A stretch of DNA of 9,441 nt from an uncultured Rhodospirillaceae bacterium (GCA_913054205.1 CAJXJM010000063.1:1-9441), one strand, 5' to 3'; positions 1 to 7,586 are shown, counted from the stretch's first letter. Translations and numbers: made by a program. The notes: generated by a model from the sequence alone, not told the origin.

Positions 1-389
1 GAAATGAAATTAAGAAAGAAGAAAAATCTCTGCGCACGGCAAATGATGAATTACAAAAACAACGAGTAATTTTATCGCCGGAAGCGTACTCAGAAGAACT
101 GAGAAAATTTCGAGCTCAAAATGTTGCTTTGCAAAAAAAGGTCCAGCAGCGGAATCAAGAGCTTAATCATTTACGATCTGTCGCAACACGAGAACTTAAT
201 AAGGCCATAGAAAGTGCCTTGAAGGAAATATCCAGGCGTGGTCGTTATAACTTGGTGTTGCGTTATTCACCGCAGATAATTCTTGTGCGCCCGGATTATC
301 TCGATATTTCGAAATTTGTATTGGATGAACTCAACAAAACTGTGAAGAAATACACCATACCTGCGGTTCCCAACAAAGCTGGAAAGTGA
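1..389 (+). CDS. Skp/OmpH-family periplasmic chaperone, C-terminal part (5' end outside window)
   Basis: This is the last 128 codons of a gene that begins before the window; the first complete codon is at position 3 and the stop is TGA at 387-389. The visible protein starts with a charged, Lys/Glu/Gln-rich segment of about 75 residues that reads as a long coiled coil, matching the tentacle helices of Skp. It then ends in a compact segment with 'YNLVLRYSPQIILVRP' and 'LDISKFVLDELN', which resembles the C-terminal strand and helix of alphaproteobacterial OmpH/Skp proteins. Members of this family hold unfolded outer-membrane proteins in the periplasm and pass them to the BAM complex. The signal peptide would lie upstream and cannot be seen. 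The position just before lpxD supports the call, since skp-lpxD is a very common pair; bamA is expected further upstream. Sequence conservation in this family is low, so the call rests on the C-terminal pattern and the neighbours. Confidence 0.88.
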   Translation, partial: NEIKKEEKSLRTANDELQKQRVILSPEAYSEELRKFRAQNVALQKKVQQRNQELNHLRSVATRELNKAIESALKEISRRGRYNLVLRYSPQIILVRPDYLDISKFVLDELNKTVKKYTIPAVPNKAGK

Positions 390-392
390 TCC

Positions 393-1421
393 ATGGCTGA
401 TCCCCGCTTTTTCAAGGTTGCGGGACCATTTAGTTTAGAACAATTGGCTGAAATTAGTGGTTCTGAAATCGGAAGCAACGGTGAAAAATCCACCGAGTTT
501 TATGATATTCTGCCTCTAGAATCCGCAACTCAAACCGATGTCAGTTTTATCGACAACCGCCGCTATGTTGATGCGTTCAGCGTGTCTAAAGCCGGTGCAA
601 TTCTGACACCCCCCGAGCTTGCTGATCAAGCTCCCAAAGGGGCCGCTTTGTTAATTACTGAATCTCCCTATACTGGTTATGCAAAATTAACGCAGGCATT
701 CTATCCAATTGTTATGGAGCTGGATGCTGTTATTGATGAGCGAGCGGTCATTGAGTCTTCTGCCAAAATTGGCAAAAACGTGACAATTGAAGCTGGTGTT
801 GTTGTCAAAGAAAATTCTGAAATTGGCGATGGAACTGTAATTGCTGCTAATACATATGTTGGAGCTGGTGTGGTGATTGGTCGCAATTGCCGGATTGGGC
901 CGAGTGTCACACTATCCCATTGCAAGTTAGGTGATGACAATATTATCCATACCGGCGTGCGAATTGGTCAAGATGGTTTTGGCTTTGCGCCAGGCATGCC
1001 TAGCCACACCAAAGTGCTCCAATTGGGGCGGGTAATTGTCGGTAATGATATTGAAATTGGTGCGAATTCAACTGTCGATCGGGGTGCTGGTCCGGATACA
1101 GTTATCGGCGATGGCACCAAAATTGATAATCTGGTCCAAATTGGCCACAACGTCAAAATTGGGCAAGGCTGTTTTTTGGTTGCGCATTCTGGAATTTCCG
1201 GTAGCAGTGTTATCGGTAATTATGTGATGCTTGGCGGACAGGCGGGTGTTGTTGGTCATATATCCATTGGGGATGGTGCTAAAATTACCGCCCAAAGCGG
1301 AGTGTCAACAAGTGTGCCTGCGGGTGAGACGGTTGCCGGCAGCCCCGCTCAAAATGCGAGAGAGTATTGGAAATATCTCGCCGTGCTCAGAAGATTGGTT
1401 AAGGAAAAACGAGGTAAATGA
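393..1421 (+). CDS. lpxD: UDP-3-O-(3-hydroxyacyl)glucosamine N-acyltransferase
   Basis: LpxD transfers a 3-hydroxyacyl chain from acyl-ACP to the 2-amino group of UDP-3-O-acylglucosamine, the third step of lipid A synthesis, in the cytoplasm. The 342-residue product is of normal family length. Residues 1-105 match the N-terminal uridine-binding domain ('FIDNRRYVDAF' near 52-62). Residues 110-320 are a run of isoleucine/valine-rich hexapeptide repeats that fold as a left-handed beta helix. The tail ('GSPAQNAREYWKYLAVLRRL') is the C-terminal helix. His252 in 'VQIGHNVKIG' aligns with the catalytic His239 of the E. coli enzyme. The ATG lies three bases after the upstream stop codon, with a GGAAAG ribosome-binding site at 381-386 inside the end of the skp-like gene, so the two are probably coupled. 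The stop overlaps the first possible fabZ start. Confidence 0.97.
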   Translation: MADPRFFKVAGPFSLEQLAEISGSEIGSNGEKSTEFYDILPLESATQTDVSFIDNRRYVDAFSVSKAGAILTPPELADQAPKGAALLITESPYTGYAKLTQAFYPIVMELDAVIDERAVIESSAKIGKNVTIEAGVVVKENSEIGDGTVIAANTYVGAGVVIGRNCRIGPSVTLSHCKLGDDNIIHTGVRIGQDGFGFAPGMPSHTKVLQLGRVIVGNDIEIGANSTVDRGAGPDTVIGDGTKIDNLVQIGHNVKIGQGCFLVAHSGISGSSVIGNYVMLGGQAGVVGHISIGDGAKITAQSGVSTSVPAGETVAGSPAQNAREYWKYLAVLRRLVKEKRGK

Positions 1422-1891
1422 TGGATTCCGAATCTACAACCGCAGCGACTGAGGTCTTCGACATAGAGAGAATTCTCGAGATGATCCCACATCGATACCC
1501 ATTTTTGATGATTGACCGGGTATCAGATCTGGTTCCCGGTGAAAGCGCGATTGGTCATAAGAATGTCACGATCAATGAGCCGCATTTTCAAGGACACTTT
1601 CCGAGTAAACCTGTGATGCCAGGCGTGCTCATCATAGAGGCAATGGCACAAACCTCCGCGGTTCTTGTGGTGCATACGTTGGGGGAAGAAGCCAAAGGTA
1701 AGCTGGTTTATTTTATGTCTGTCGACAACGCCAAATTTAGGCGGCCCGTTCAACCAGGCGATACAGTAAAAATTCATGTGACCACAAAACAACATAGGAA
1801 AGCTGTCTGGAAATTTGATTGTGTGGCTAAAGTGGACGAAACAACAGTCGCAGATGCCACTTTTACAGCCATGATAATGGATGAAAAATGA
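1418..1891 (+). CDS. fabZ: 3-hydroxyacyl-ACP dehydratase FabZ
   Basis: FabZ dehydrates 3-hydroxyacyl-ACP to trans-2-enoyl-ACP in type II fatty acid elongation and so competes with LpxA and LpxD for the same substrate pool, which probably explains its place in this operon. The 157-residue product is a single hotdog domain. The family signature 'IPHRYPFLMIDRV' is at 23-35. The active-site pair is His60 in 'FQGHFPSKPVMPG' and Glu74 in 'IIEAMAQ', with the usual 14-residue spacing. There are two in-frame ATGs: one at 1418, overlapping the lpxD stop as ATGA, and one at 1421. The GAGG at 1411-1414 is only 3 bases from the first but 6 from the second, so the start at 1421 (one residue shorter) is slightly more likely. 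The end overlaps lpxA by four bases. Confidence 0.97.
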   Translation: MMDSESTTAATEVFDIERILEMIPHRYPFLMIDRVSDLVPGESAIGHKNVTINEPHFQGHFPSKPVMPGVLIIEAMAQTSAVLVVHTLGEEAKGKLVYFMSVDNAKFRRPVQPGDTVKIHVTTKQHRKAVWKFDCVAKVDETTVADATFTAMIMDEK

Positions 1892-2688
1892 GCAATATTC
1901 ACGAAACAGCCATTATCGAAGATGGTGCCCAGCTTGGACAAGACGTTTCTATCGGACCGTATTGCTGTGTTGGCAGCGACGTTATTCTTGGCGATGGCGC
2001 CAGACTTGAATCTCATGTGGTCGTTTCTGGAACGACGTCGATCGGCGCCGGAACACATATTTTTCCATTTGCCTCAATAGGTCATCAGCCGCAGGATCTT
2101 AAATTTCAGGGTGAGCCATCGCGACTTGAGATCGGCGATCACAATGTCATCCGCGAACACGTCACCATGAATCCAGGTACTGAAGGCGGCGGACTATTGA
2201 CCAAAGTCGGTGACAATTGCCTGTTCATGATGGCGTCCCATGTGGCACATGATTGCATGATTGGCAGCAACGTTATTATGGTGAACAATGCAACGCTCGG
2301 CGGCCATGTCGAAATCGGCGAGTTTGCCATCGTAGGTGGCCTTTCAGCAGTTCATCAATTTGTTCGAATTGGCCGTCATGCGATGATTGGTGGTATGACG
2401 GGTGTTGAAAACGACGTCATCCCTTATGGCTCTGTTGTCGGAAATAGAGCGCATCTTTCTGGGCTTAATCTGGTGGGGCTGAAGCGCCGCAGTTTTTCAC
2501 GCGATGTTATCCATGAGCTTCGCAAAGCTTACCGCCTTCTGTTTTCGCAAGAAGGTACTCAGACCGAGAGAATAACAGACGTCGCCGAGCTTTTCCCGAA
2601 TATCGAGCCCGTCATGGAAATCCTTGATTTTATGGGTGAAGATTCTAACCGCGCCATTTGCCAGCCTTCGTTCGAGGATGCAGCCTAA
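1888..2688 (+). CDS. lpxA: acyl-ACP--UDP-N-acetylglucosamine O-acyltransferase
   Basis: LpxA carries out the first, reversible step of lipid A synthesis, placing a 3-hydroxyacyl chain from ACP on the 3-OH of UDP-GlcNAc. The 266-residue protein is close to the E. coli length (262). About residues 1-185 are hexapeptide repeats forming a left-handed beta helix; the rest is the helical C-terminal domain, with 'GLKRRSFSRDVI' at its start. The catalytic His125 of E. coli corresponds to His121 in 'SHVAHDC', and His118 matches E. coli His122. Gly169 in 'IGGMTG' aligns without gaps to E. coli Gly173, the residue that sets acyl chain length; a glycine there goes with longer chains such as C14. The start overlaps the fabZ stop as ATGA (1888-1891). 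The last 11 bases overlap lpxI. Confidence 0.98.
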   Translation: MSNIHETAIIEDGAQLGQDVSIGPYCCVGSDVILGDGARLESHVVVSGTTSIGAGTHIFPFASIGHQPQDLKFQGEPSRLEIGDHNVIREHVTMNPGTEGGGLLTKVGDNCLFMMASHVAHDCMIGSNVIMVNNATLGGHVEIGEFAIVGGLSAVHQFVRIGRHAMIGGMTGVENDVIPYGSVVGNRAHLSGLNLVGLKRRSFSRDVIHELRKAYRLLFSQEGTQTERITDVAELFPNIEPVMEILDFMGEDSNRAICQPSFEDAA

Positions 2689-3505
2689 ACTCGGCATCAT
2701 TGCCGGTGGCGGAAAGCTGCCGCGGCGGATTATCGACATCTGCCGAGCTTCCGATCGTGCTCATTATGTCTTAGCGATTGAAGGCCATGCCGTTCCTGAG
2801 TATCTCGAAGATACGCCGCATAGCTGGATACGGATTGGGACAGCGGGATCGGGCTTTCAAATCCTTAAGGACGCTGGCGTAAGAGAAGTCGTTATGATTG
2901 GCGACATCAAGCTGCCGTCGCTCAAAGAGATGCGCCCGGACTTCAGAACCGCTAAATTCTTTGCCAAAATTGGCGCAAAATCACTCGGCGATAACTCGCT
3001 GTTATCAGCCGCCGCAGAGGAACTTGAAAAGGAAGGGTTTAAAGTTATTGGCGTCGATGACCTTCTCGACAATCTGCTCGCGCCGGAAGGTGTGCTCGGC
3101 CATGTTCCAGTGAGCGATATCTTTGCAGAGGATATTGAGTTGGGCATTAATGCGGCGAAGAAACTGGGTGAGCAGGATATCGGCCAAGCCGTGATTGTCA
3201 AAGCTGGGCACGTAATTGCCGAAGAAAATGAAACCGGCACCGCTGAGATGGTCAAGCGCAGCATGAAGGTCAATCCGGATGGTACAGGTGGGCTTTTGAT
3301 AAAACTGAAAAAGCCGGGCCAGGATCGTCGCATGGATTTGCCCACCATTGGTGTAAACACTGTGGAGCAGGCTCAGGACGCCGGGCTAAGGGGAATTATT
3401 GTACAGGCTGAACAATCACTCATTATTGATTTGGATGCTGTTATCAGTGCGGCAGATGAAGCTGGTATTTTTGTTCAAGCTATTCGCCTTGATGAGGCCG
3501 ACTAA
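2678..3505 (+). CDS. lpxI: UDP-2,3-diacylglucosamine pyrophosphatase LpxI
   Basis: LpxI hydrolyses UDP-2,3-diacylglucosamine to lipid X and UMP. It is the alphaproteobacterial replacement for LpxH, first shown in Caulobacter crescentus, and attacks the other phosphorus atom of the pyrophosphate. The frame is open further upstream, but the family begins with 'KLGIIAGGG', so I take the ATG at 2678, giving 275 residues; GAGG lies directly against this ATG and the 11-base overlap with lpxA suggests coupled translation. The N-terminal domain shows 'GIIAGGGKLP' (6-15) and 'VVMIGDIKLPSL' (71-82). The C-terminal domain shows 'DIGQAVIVKAGHVIA' and 'KPGQDRRMDLPTIGVNTV' (212-229). Asp220 in 'MDLPTIG' probably corresponds to Asp225, which is essential in C. 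crescentus. One oddity: the family stretch I remember as 'EGTDAM' reads 'TGTAEM' here (187-191), losing the Asp. Context and other motifs make the function secure. Confidence 0.95.
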   Translation: MQPKLGIIAGGGKLPRRIIDICRASDRAHYVLAIEGHAVPEYLEDTPHSWIRIGTAGSGFQILKDAGVREVVMIGDIKLPSLKEMRPDFRTAKFFAKIGAKSLGDNSLLSAAAEELEKEGFKVIGVDDLLDNLLAPEGVLGHVPVSDIFAEDIELGINAAKKLGEQDIGQAVIVKAGHVIAEENETGTAEMVKRSMKVNPDGTGGLLIKLKKPGQDRRMDLPTIGVNTVEQAQDAGLRGIIVQAEQSLIIDLDAVISAADEAGIFVQAIRLDEAD

Positions 3506-4672
3506 ATGGAAACCCAGCCACATGTCTATGTCATTGCCGGTGAGCCATCAGGCGACCGTCTCGGTGCGCGATTAATAGCTGCCTTGAAGTCTGCAACGGA
3601 CGACCATATTCAGTTTTCAGGTGTTGGTGGGCCAAAAATGGAGAGCCAAGGATTGGCCAGCTTGTTTCCGATGTCAGAGCTTTCGGTTATGGGGCTCGCT
3701 GAGGTTTTGCCGCAACTCCCAAATTTGCTGCGGCGTATTCGTGAGACGGCCAAAGATATCCGCGCCTCCAAACCAGATGTCGTTGTTACCATCGATGCTC
3801 CGGATTTTTCACTGCGCGTAGCGAAACGTCTTAAAGGAAGCTCTATCCCGCTGGTGCATTATGTTGCACCTTCAGTTTGGGCTTGGAAGCCGGGGCGCGC
3901 GAAGAAAATTGCGGCCATCTTGGATCACCTATTAACACTGTTACCGTTTGAACCACCCTATTTTGAAAAAGAAGGCCTCGCCAGTACGTTTGTTGGTCAC
4001 GCCGTCATCGAAAGCGGGGCAAATGAAGGCGACGGTGTGGCTTTTCACACGAAGCATGATATTGCAGTTCACGCCAATGTCTTATGTGTCCTGCCCGGCA
4101 GTCGACACAGTGAAGTAAGCAGGCTCCTGCCAATAATTCGGAGTGCAATTGAAAAATTGAAAACGCCTGATCTCCACTTGGTGTTGCCGACTGTTGAAAC
4201 AGTTGGGGCAGAGGTGAGGCAAGCTGTCTCGACTTGGCCGTGGCCAGTTACAATTGTTACCAGCGATGCTGAAAAGTTTGATGCATTTGCGGCCTCTCAT
4301 GGAGCCATTGCGGCATCTGGGACTGTTTCCTTGGAATTAGCGCTGGCGCGTGTCCCCTACGTTACGATTTATAAGGTTAACAAACTAACCGGCATGATCG
4401 CACGCAGGATGATTAAGACGCCGTTCGCCAACATCATCAATATTTTGCTGGACCGGCAAGCGGTACCGGAACTCATTCAAGAAAATTGTCGTGCAGATAT
4501 GATTGCTTCAAAGATTGACGATTTGCTCATTGGGGATGACGCTGCTATGGCACAAATAGCTGATTTTGAGGAGGCATTGTCAAAACTTCAATCAAGCGGC
4601 CAAAATCCGAGCGATAAAGCGGCCGCTGTTGTGCTTGACGTTATCGCCGAACATGCAAAACTAAGTGACTAA
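3506..4672 (+). CDS. lpxB: lipid-A-disaccharide synthase
   Basis: LpxB is a glycosyltransferase (family GT19) that condenses UDP-2,3-diacylglucosamine with lipid X, the product of the preceding gene, to form the beta-1,6-linked disaccharide of lipid A and UDP. It acts at the inner face of the inner membrane. The 388-residue length is normal (E. coli 382). Visible signatures in order are 'IAGEPSGDRLGARL' (10-23), 'GVGGPKMESQGL' (39-50), the acidic 'TIDAPDFS' (95-102), 'HYVAPSVWAWKPGRAKKIA' in the N-terminal half, then 'CVLPGSRHSEVSRLLP' and 'AASGTVSLELAL' in the C-terminal half, which form the nucleotide-sugar pocket. The ATG directly follows the lpxI stop codon, and GAGG at 3494-3497 lies 8 bases upstream inside lpxI. 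This is the last lipid A gene of the operon here. Confidence 0.98.
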   Translation: METQPHVYVIAGEPSGDRLGARLIAALKSATDDHIQFSGVGGPKMESQGLASLFPMSELSVMGLAEVLPQLPNLLRRIRETAKDIRASKPDVVVTIDAPDFSLRVAKRLKGSSIPLVHYVAPSVWAWKPGRAKKIAAILDHLLTLLPFEPPYFEKEGLASTFVGHAVIESGANEGDGVAFHTKHDIAVHANVLCVLPGSRHSEVSRLLPIIRSAIEKLKTPDLHLVLPTVETVGAEVRQAVSTWPWPVTIVTSDAEKFDAFAASHGAIAASGTVSLELALARVPYVTIYKVNKLTGMIARRMIKTPFANIINILLDRQAVPELIQENCRADMIASKIDDLLIGDDAAMAQIADFEEALSKLQSSGQNPSDKAAAVVLDVIAEHAKLSD

Positions 4673-4696
4673 AGATATTTAAAATCAGAGGCTAAA

Positions 4697-5104
4697 ATGA
4701 ACGATTTAACGAGCAAATTCAGACTGTTGCACACAATGATCCGCGTCTTGGATATGGATAAATCCATCGATTTTTATACGCGCTTGTTGGGTATGAAACT
4801 TCTCCGCCGCACAGATTTCGAAGGCGGTCGTTTTACATTGGCTTTTGTTGGATATGGTGATGAGGAAGACAGTTCTGTCGTCGAGTTAACCCATAACTGG
4901 GACCAGGAAGAGCCCTATGATCTTGGCAACGCTTTTGGTCATTTAGCAATCGCCGTGCCGGACGCTTATGCGGTTTGCGACGCCATGGAAAAAGAAGGCG
5001 TCAATGTTCCGCGCCCAGCGGGGCCAATGAAAGGTGGCAAGCGCGTTATCGCTTTTATTGAAGATCCTGACGGATACAAGATCGAGTTGGTAGAAAGAGA
5101 ATAG
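4697..5104 (+). CDS. gloA: lactoylglutathione lyase (glyoxalase I)
   Basis: Glyoxalase I isomerises the hemithioacetal of methylglyoxal and glutathione to S-lactoylglutathione, detoxifying methylglyoxal in the cytoplasm. The 135-residue protein is the short bacterial type with two beta-alpha-beta-beta-beta modules (about 8-66 and 78-133). All four metal ligands known from E. coli GloA (His5, Glu56, His74, Glu122) can be placed: His12 in 'LLHTMIRV', Glu63 in 'VVELTHNW', His82 in 'FGHLAIAV' and Glu130 in 'DGYKIELVE'. It lacks the long insertions of the Zn-type enzyme, so Ni/Co dependence is likely by family. A good ribosome-binding site, AGAGG at 4687-4691, sits 5 bases before the ATG. The gap after lpxB is only 24 bases and holds no hairpin, so read-through from the lpx operon is plausible. 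The next gene follows 6 bases later. Confidence 0.95.
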   Translation: MNDLTSKFRLLHTMIRVLDMDKSIDFYTRLLGMKLLRRTDFEGGRFTLAFVGYGDEEDSSVVELTHNWDQEEPYDLGNAFGHLAIAVPDAYAVCDAMEKEGVNVPRPAGPMKGGKRVIAFIEDPDGYKIELVERE

Positions 5105-5110
5105 GTTGCT

Positions 5111-6169
5111 GTGACTATGACACGTGATGAACTATCCGACCTGTTGAAGGTCTTCCCAAAGACGCCGCTCGGGCATTTTCCGACCCCGATTGATGCAATG
5201 CCCCGACTTGGCGAAAAGCTTGGCCTGGAATTATCGGTAAAAAGAGATGATGCCACGGGACTGGCGTTCGGCGGCAACAAAGTCCGCCAACTTGAATATT
5301 ACTTCGGCAAGGCGCTCGAGCAAAAAGCCGATAGCGTTTTAATCACCGGCGCGGTGCAGTCCAATTATGTGAGGACCGCAGCTGCGGCGGCTGCCAAATT
5401 GGGTTTTCGATGCCACGTGCAATTGGAAGATAGAGTGCCGCTCTATGACGAAAGTTATACAAACAGTGGCAACACATTATTGAATAAGCTCCTCGGCGCT
5501 ATTGTTCACACCTATCCGGAAGGGGAAGATGAGGAGGGCGCGGATGCTCGCCTGCATGAAATTGCAGAGCAAGACCGACAACAAGGGTTCAACCCATACG
5601 TCATACCGCTTGGCCCCGGTAATCCGCCGACCGGTGCACTTGGCTATGTGAGCTGTGCATTGGAGCTGGTTGAGCAGCTCGGAAGTTTAGATGAAATCGA
5701 TGCAATTGTGGTTCCATCCGGGAGCGGGATGACACATGGTGGGTTTTTGGTTGGACTGAGGGCGATGGGCATCAAAACGCCGGTTTACGGAATTTGTGTC
5801 CGGCGTGGTGCTGACGTTCAGGCTGAGCGTATTGTCACCAATTGCCAAAATATTGAAGAACTTTTAGGGGCGCCATCTGCCGTACAGGTCAATGATGTTA
5901 ACACGCTTGATGCCGTTCTTTCGCCGGGTTACGGCCAATTAAATGAGGCGACTTACGAAGCAGTACTCATGGCGGCCCGAACCGAAGGCCTGATGTTGGA
6001 CACCGTCTATTCGGGGCGCGCTTTGGCAGGATTGGTGCATTTGGCCAAACAAGGTGTCATTGCACCCGGATCAAGGGTGCTCTTTCTCCATACCGGCGGA
6101 ACGCCGGCGTTATTTGGTTACAGTGAAGTTTTGAACAACCAGCTCAATAACGAGACGCCCGCAGAATAG
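5111..6169 (+). CDS. dcyD: PLP-dependent D-cysteine desulfhydrase / ACC deaminase family enzyme
   Basis: This 352-residue protein belongs to the fold-type II PLP enzymes and resembles E. coli D-cysteine desulfhydrase, which splits D-cysteine into pyruvate, H2S and ammonia. Visible motifs are 'FPTPIDAMPRLGEKLG' (23-38), 'VKRDDATGLAFGGNKVRQLE' (43-62) with Lys57 as the likely PLP-binding lysine, 'GAVQSNYVR' (80-88) with the Ser84 and Asn85 shared by the family, the phosphate-binding loop 'PSGSGMTHGG', and the C-terminal 'FLHTGGTPALFGY'. Related enzymes include ACC deaminase and L-cysteate sulfo-lyase (CuyA, found in marine alphaproteobacteria); sequence reading alone does not fix the substrate, so the symbol is provisional. 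The start could be GTG 5111 (AGG at 5103-5105, 5 bases away) or ATG 5117 (two residues shorter). It converges on gltA with a 13-base gap. Confidence 0.85.
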   Translation: MTMTRDELSDLLKVFPKTPLGHFPTPIDAMPRLGEKLGLELSVKRDDATGLAFGGNKVRQLEYYFGKALEQKADSVLITGAVQSNYVRTAAAAAAKLGFRCHVQLEDRVPLYDESYTNSGNTLLNKLLGAIVHTYPEGEDEEGADARLHEIAEQDRQQGFNPYVIPLGPGNPPTGALGYVSCALELVEQLGSLDEIDAIVVPSGSGMTHGGFLVGLRAMGIKTPVYGICVRRGADVQAERIVTNCQNIEELLGAPSAVQVNDVNTLDAVLSPGYGQLNEATYEAVLMAARTEGLMLDTVYSGRALAGLVHLAKQGVIAPGSRVLFLHTGGTPALFGYSEVLNNQLNNETPAE

Positions 6170-6180
6170 AAACCCTATTC
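6164..6180. terminator. small inverted repeat between convergent dcyD and gltA, weak terminator candidate
   Basis: GAATAG at 6164-6169 pairs perfectly with CTATTC at 6175-6180 around a 5-base loop (AAACC). The stem includes the dcyD stop codon and lies just beyond the gltA stop, where a bidirectional terminator would be expected. It is AT-rich, only 6 base pairs long, and not followed by a clear T-run on either strand, so it may be a weak terminator or chance. Confidence 0.3.
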
Positions 6181-6182
6181 GA

Positions 6183-7487
6183 TTAGCGTTTATCCAATGG
6201 AATATAGTCGCGAACGTCTTCACCAAGATACAATTGGCGAGGTCGGCCAATTTTCTGGGTCGGATCTTCGATCATTTCGTTCCATTGAGAAATCCAGCCC
6301 ACAGTTCTGGCGACCGCAAACAGTACGGTAAACATAGATTCCGGAATGCCGATGGCTTTGAAAATGATGCCGGAATAGAAATCAACGTTCGGATAGAGTT
6401 TACGTTCGACGAAATATTCATCTTCCAGCGCGATTTTTTCCAAGGCCATGGCAAGATCTAGAAGTGGCTCATTGGTAATTCCCAATTCGCCTAAAACTTC
6501 ATGGCAAGACTGCTGCATGACCTTCGCACGAGGATCAAAGTTCTTATAAACCCGATGGCCAAAGCCCATAAGACGGAAGGGATCGTCTTTATCTTTTGCT
6601 TTTTTGACGTATTTGTTGATGTTGTCGACGGTGCCAATTTCGTTCAGCATCGTTAAAACGGCTTCATTTGCGCCGCCATGCGCTGGTCCCCATAAAGAGG
6701 CAATACCGGCTGCAATACAGGCGAATGGATTAGCGCCACTGGAGCCGGCCAGACGAACCGTTGACGTCGACGCATTTTGCTCGTGGTCGGCGTGGAGAAT
6801 AAGAATGCGATCCATCGCTTTTGATAGGGTTTTATTGACTTTGTATTCTTCGGCCGGGGTTGCAAACATCATATGCAGGAAGTTTTCTGCAAAACTGAGA
6901 TCATTGCGCGGTTGAATAAAGGGCTGTCCGATGGAGTATTTGAAGGCTTGCGCCGCAATGGTTGGCATTTTGGCGATCAGGCGGTAGGAAGACACCATAC
7001 GGTGGTGCGGGTCATTAATGTCCAAACTATCGTGGTAAAAGGCCGAAAGAGCGCCCACAACACCGCACATAACGGCCATCGGGTGCGCATCGCGACGGAA
7101 ACCATGGAAAAATGCATTAAATTGCTCATGTAACATTGTGTGGTGGGTAATGTCGTTGACGAATTTAGACTTTTCTTCTGGATTTGGAAGTTCGCCATAA
7201 AGCAGCAAATAACATGTCTCGAGATAATCAGATTTATCGGCAAGCTGATCGATCGGATAGCCGCGATACAGCAAAACGCCCTCATCACCATCAATATAGG
7301 TGATTTTGGATTTGCAGCTTCCGGTTGAGGTGAATCCCGGATCATAGGTGAAGTGATCGGTATCAGCGTAGAGTCGCCGGACATCGATGACATCAGGCCC
7401 AACAGAACCTTCCAGCACAGGTAGTTCCCATGAATCGCCAGTAGCGTTATTTGTTAAGATAAAGATGTTGGAATTCTTCTGGTTCAT
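6183..7487 (-). CDS. gltA: citrate synthase (type I)
   Basis: Citrate synthase condenses acetyl-CoA with oxaloacetate to start the TCA cycle. The 434-residue product matches the type I (hexameric, Gram-negative) class. The N-terminal small domain carries '[19 protein letters not shown]' (49-67) and '[12 protein letters not shown]' (72-83). The catalytic residues known as His264, His305 and Asp362 in E. coli are His270 in '[13 protein letters not shown]', His311 in '[15 protein letters not shown]' and Asp369 in '[10 protein letters not shown]'. The stretch '[19 protein letters not shown]' (231-249) is also typical. Type I enzymes are often inhibited by NADH; I did not check each allosteric residue. 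The ATG at 7487-7485 is preceded by GGGA (7500-7497), 9 bases upstream. It lies downstream of gltX on the same strand, about 100 bases away, with a promoter-like sequence in that gap. Confidence 0.98.
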   Translation of the reverse strand: MNQKNSNIFILTNNATGDSWELPVLEGSVGPDVIDVRRLYADTDHFTYDPGFTSTGSCKSKITYIDGDEGVLLYRGYPIDQLADKSDYLETCYLLLYGELPNPEEKSKFVNDITHHTMLHEQFNAFFHGFRRDAHPMAVMCGVVGALSAFYHDSLDINDPHHRMVSSYRLIAKMPTIAAQAFKYSIGQPFIQPRNDLSFAENFLHMMFATPAEEYKVNKTLSKAMDRILILHADHEQNASTSTVRLAGSSGANPFACIAAGIASLWGPAHGGANEAVLTMLNEIGTVDNINKYVKKAKDKDDPFRLMGFGHRVYKNFDPRAKVMQQSCHEVLGELGITNEPLLDLAMALEKIALEDEYFVERKLYPNVDFYSGIIFKAIGIPESMFTVLFAVARTVGWISQWNEMIEDPTQKIGRPRQLYLGEDVRDYIPLDKR

Positions 7488-7536
7488 GGTTCTTTATCCC
7501 AAGTTTTTTCATTTATTTTATGTCTATCTGCGGGCG

Positions 7537-7567
7537 GATATATGAATTTTTTGTGCTGAATTGTCAA
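7537..7567 (-). promoter_or_regulatory. putative gltA promoter
   Basis: On the minus strand there is a perfect -35 hexamer TTGACA (7567-7562). A possible -10, TATATC (7542-7537), follows after 19 bases, and CATATA (7544-7539) after 17 bases; each is a partial match to TATAAT. The position, about 50 bases upstream of the gltA ATG in the gap after gltX, suits a gene needing its own strong expression. The -35 is convincing; the -10 is not decided. Confidence 0.5.
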
Positions 7568-7586
7568 GCTAGGTACGATATGGTGT

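Noticed and set aside
2624..2677. Longer lpxI start 18 codons upstream
   Set aside because: The extra residues lie inside lpxA, are not part of the LpxI family, and the conserved 'KLGIIAGGG' begins right after the ATG at 2678.
2857..3360. 167-codon open frame on the minus strand inside lpxI
   Set aside because: It is fully antisense to a well-supported gene, has a Ser/Pro-rich composition typical of reverse-frame translation, and shows no recognisable motif.
6977..7402. 141-codon open frame antisense-side, same strand as gltA but another frame
   Set aside because: It lies wholly inside gltA, whose frame carries all citrate synthase motifs; the alternative frame shows no family pattern.
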